DNA of 64,000 nt, taken from the NCBI GenBank assembly GCA_023407175.1, contig JAEYMU010000012.1:434001-498000 (forward strand), read 5' to 3'. Shown here one piece after another: positions 63,807-64,000 of the stretch. The position numbers and the translations under genes are program-made. Each line of letters starts with the position of its first letter. Within the stretch, counting starts at the first letter, position 1. The notes under the pieces are model-generated. The model searched no databases and was not told the DNA's origin. It saw only the letters and a program-made list of their open reading frames with translations. Source of the stretch: Bacillota bacterium. Lineage in GTDB: Bacteria > Bacillota_A > Clostridia > Lachnospirales > Lachnospiraceae.

Positions 63807-64000
63807 TTATGTATTATAATTAATCAAAATCCCTACAGCATTTGTATAATTTAACTTCTCTAGCGGTAAAACCGGTGTAAGTAAAGATGGCCAATATATT
63901 TTTGGTTGTTTACCGCTGACAAGTATCAAATCTATCTTTTCTTTAATATATGGCCAAAAGTCTTTGCCTTCACCGTATTTTGCCGAATTGTCACTAATAC
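63807..64000 (-). CDS. C-terminal part of an unidentified protein (cut by the window)
   Basis: The last 63 codons of a gene enter from the right edge in one open minus-strand frame, ending LNYTNAVGILINYNT and a TAA at 63807-63809. The stop overlaps the gmhA ribosome binding site, so it belongs to the heptose operon. The visible part includes KDFWPYIKEKIDLIL and YWPSLLTPVLPLEKL, which I do not recognise. Confidence 0.6.
   Translation of the reverse strand, partial: ISDNSAKYGEGKDFWPYIKEKIDLILVSGKQPKIYWPSLLTPVLPLEKLNYTNAVGILINYNT

Overview
The window reads as chromosome from a strictly anaerobic, low-to-medium-GC Firmicute of the Lachnospiraceae type (Lachnoclostridium/Anaerocolumna-like; this placement is inference from gene content). 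Supporting signs are AGGAGG-type ribosome binding sites, a class III ribonucleotide reductase, a membrane pyrophosphatase, a sodium-decarboxylase beta subunit, corrinoid methyl-transfer proteins, YesM/YesN-type two-component genes and lipobox lipoproteins. I saw no rRNA, tRNA, CRISPR array or intact insertion sequence.

Layout. 1-1330: a partial M16C metallopeptidase diverging from a cold-shock gene. 1367-11811: an alpha-1,6-glucan (isomalto-oligosaccharide) locus with a GH13 glucosidase, a GH66 enzyme without signal peptide, an ABC sugar importer, and a divergent sensor kinase and AraC-type regulator. 11878-24610: housekeeping genes (purH, pyk, guaB, ilvE, folA, thyA), cell-wall and membrane proteins, and a small corrinoid methyl-transfer cluster. 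24893-36531: nrdD with a paired NrdR-box operator, hflX, a TPR lipoprotein, a proton-type pyrophosphatase, a sodium-decarboxylase beta subunit with a tiny partner gene, an L,D-transpeptidase and an NlpC/P60 hydrolase. 36729-43991: a complete F-type ATP synthase operon with two almost identical tandem c-subunit genes and an unrecognised membrane protein at its 5' end. 44304-46250: a membrane EAL phosphodiesterase. 46513-57073: a purine-ureide (allantoin) catabolic cluster with a PucR regulator and a dedicated ABC importer. 57212-57847: a cytidylate-kinase-like protein. 57848-58641: a decayed receptor remnant. 58642-64000: a visibly AT-richer stretch holding an AlkZ-like gene and then a compact operon for ADP-heptose (gmhA, hldC-like, gmhB, hldA-like) ending in a GT9-like glycosyltransferase.

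How the parts work together. The glucan locus would import alpha-1,6-oligosaccharides and split them in the cytoplasm. The ureide cluster would import allantoin-like compounds and release ammonia through AllB, AllC and AllE. Pyrophosphatase, decarboxylase and ATP synthase point to ion-gradient energy conservation. The heptose operon supplies an activated sugar that Gram-positive bacteria do not need for LPS, so its acceptor is the main open question.

Non-coding structure is also notable. Several intercistronic spacers hold two or three consecutive long hairpins. One hairpin-plus-RBS module occurs upstream of two unrelated genes. A second repeat with a covarying palindrome occurs behind ilvE and between atpG and atpD. 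The thyA leader is a five-step ladder of GGAGG and CCTCC blocks that includes the ribosome binding site.
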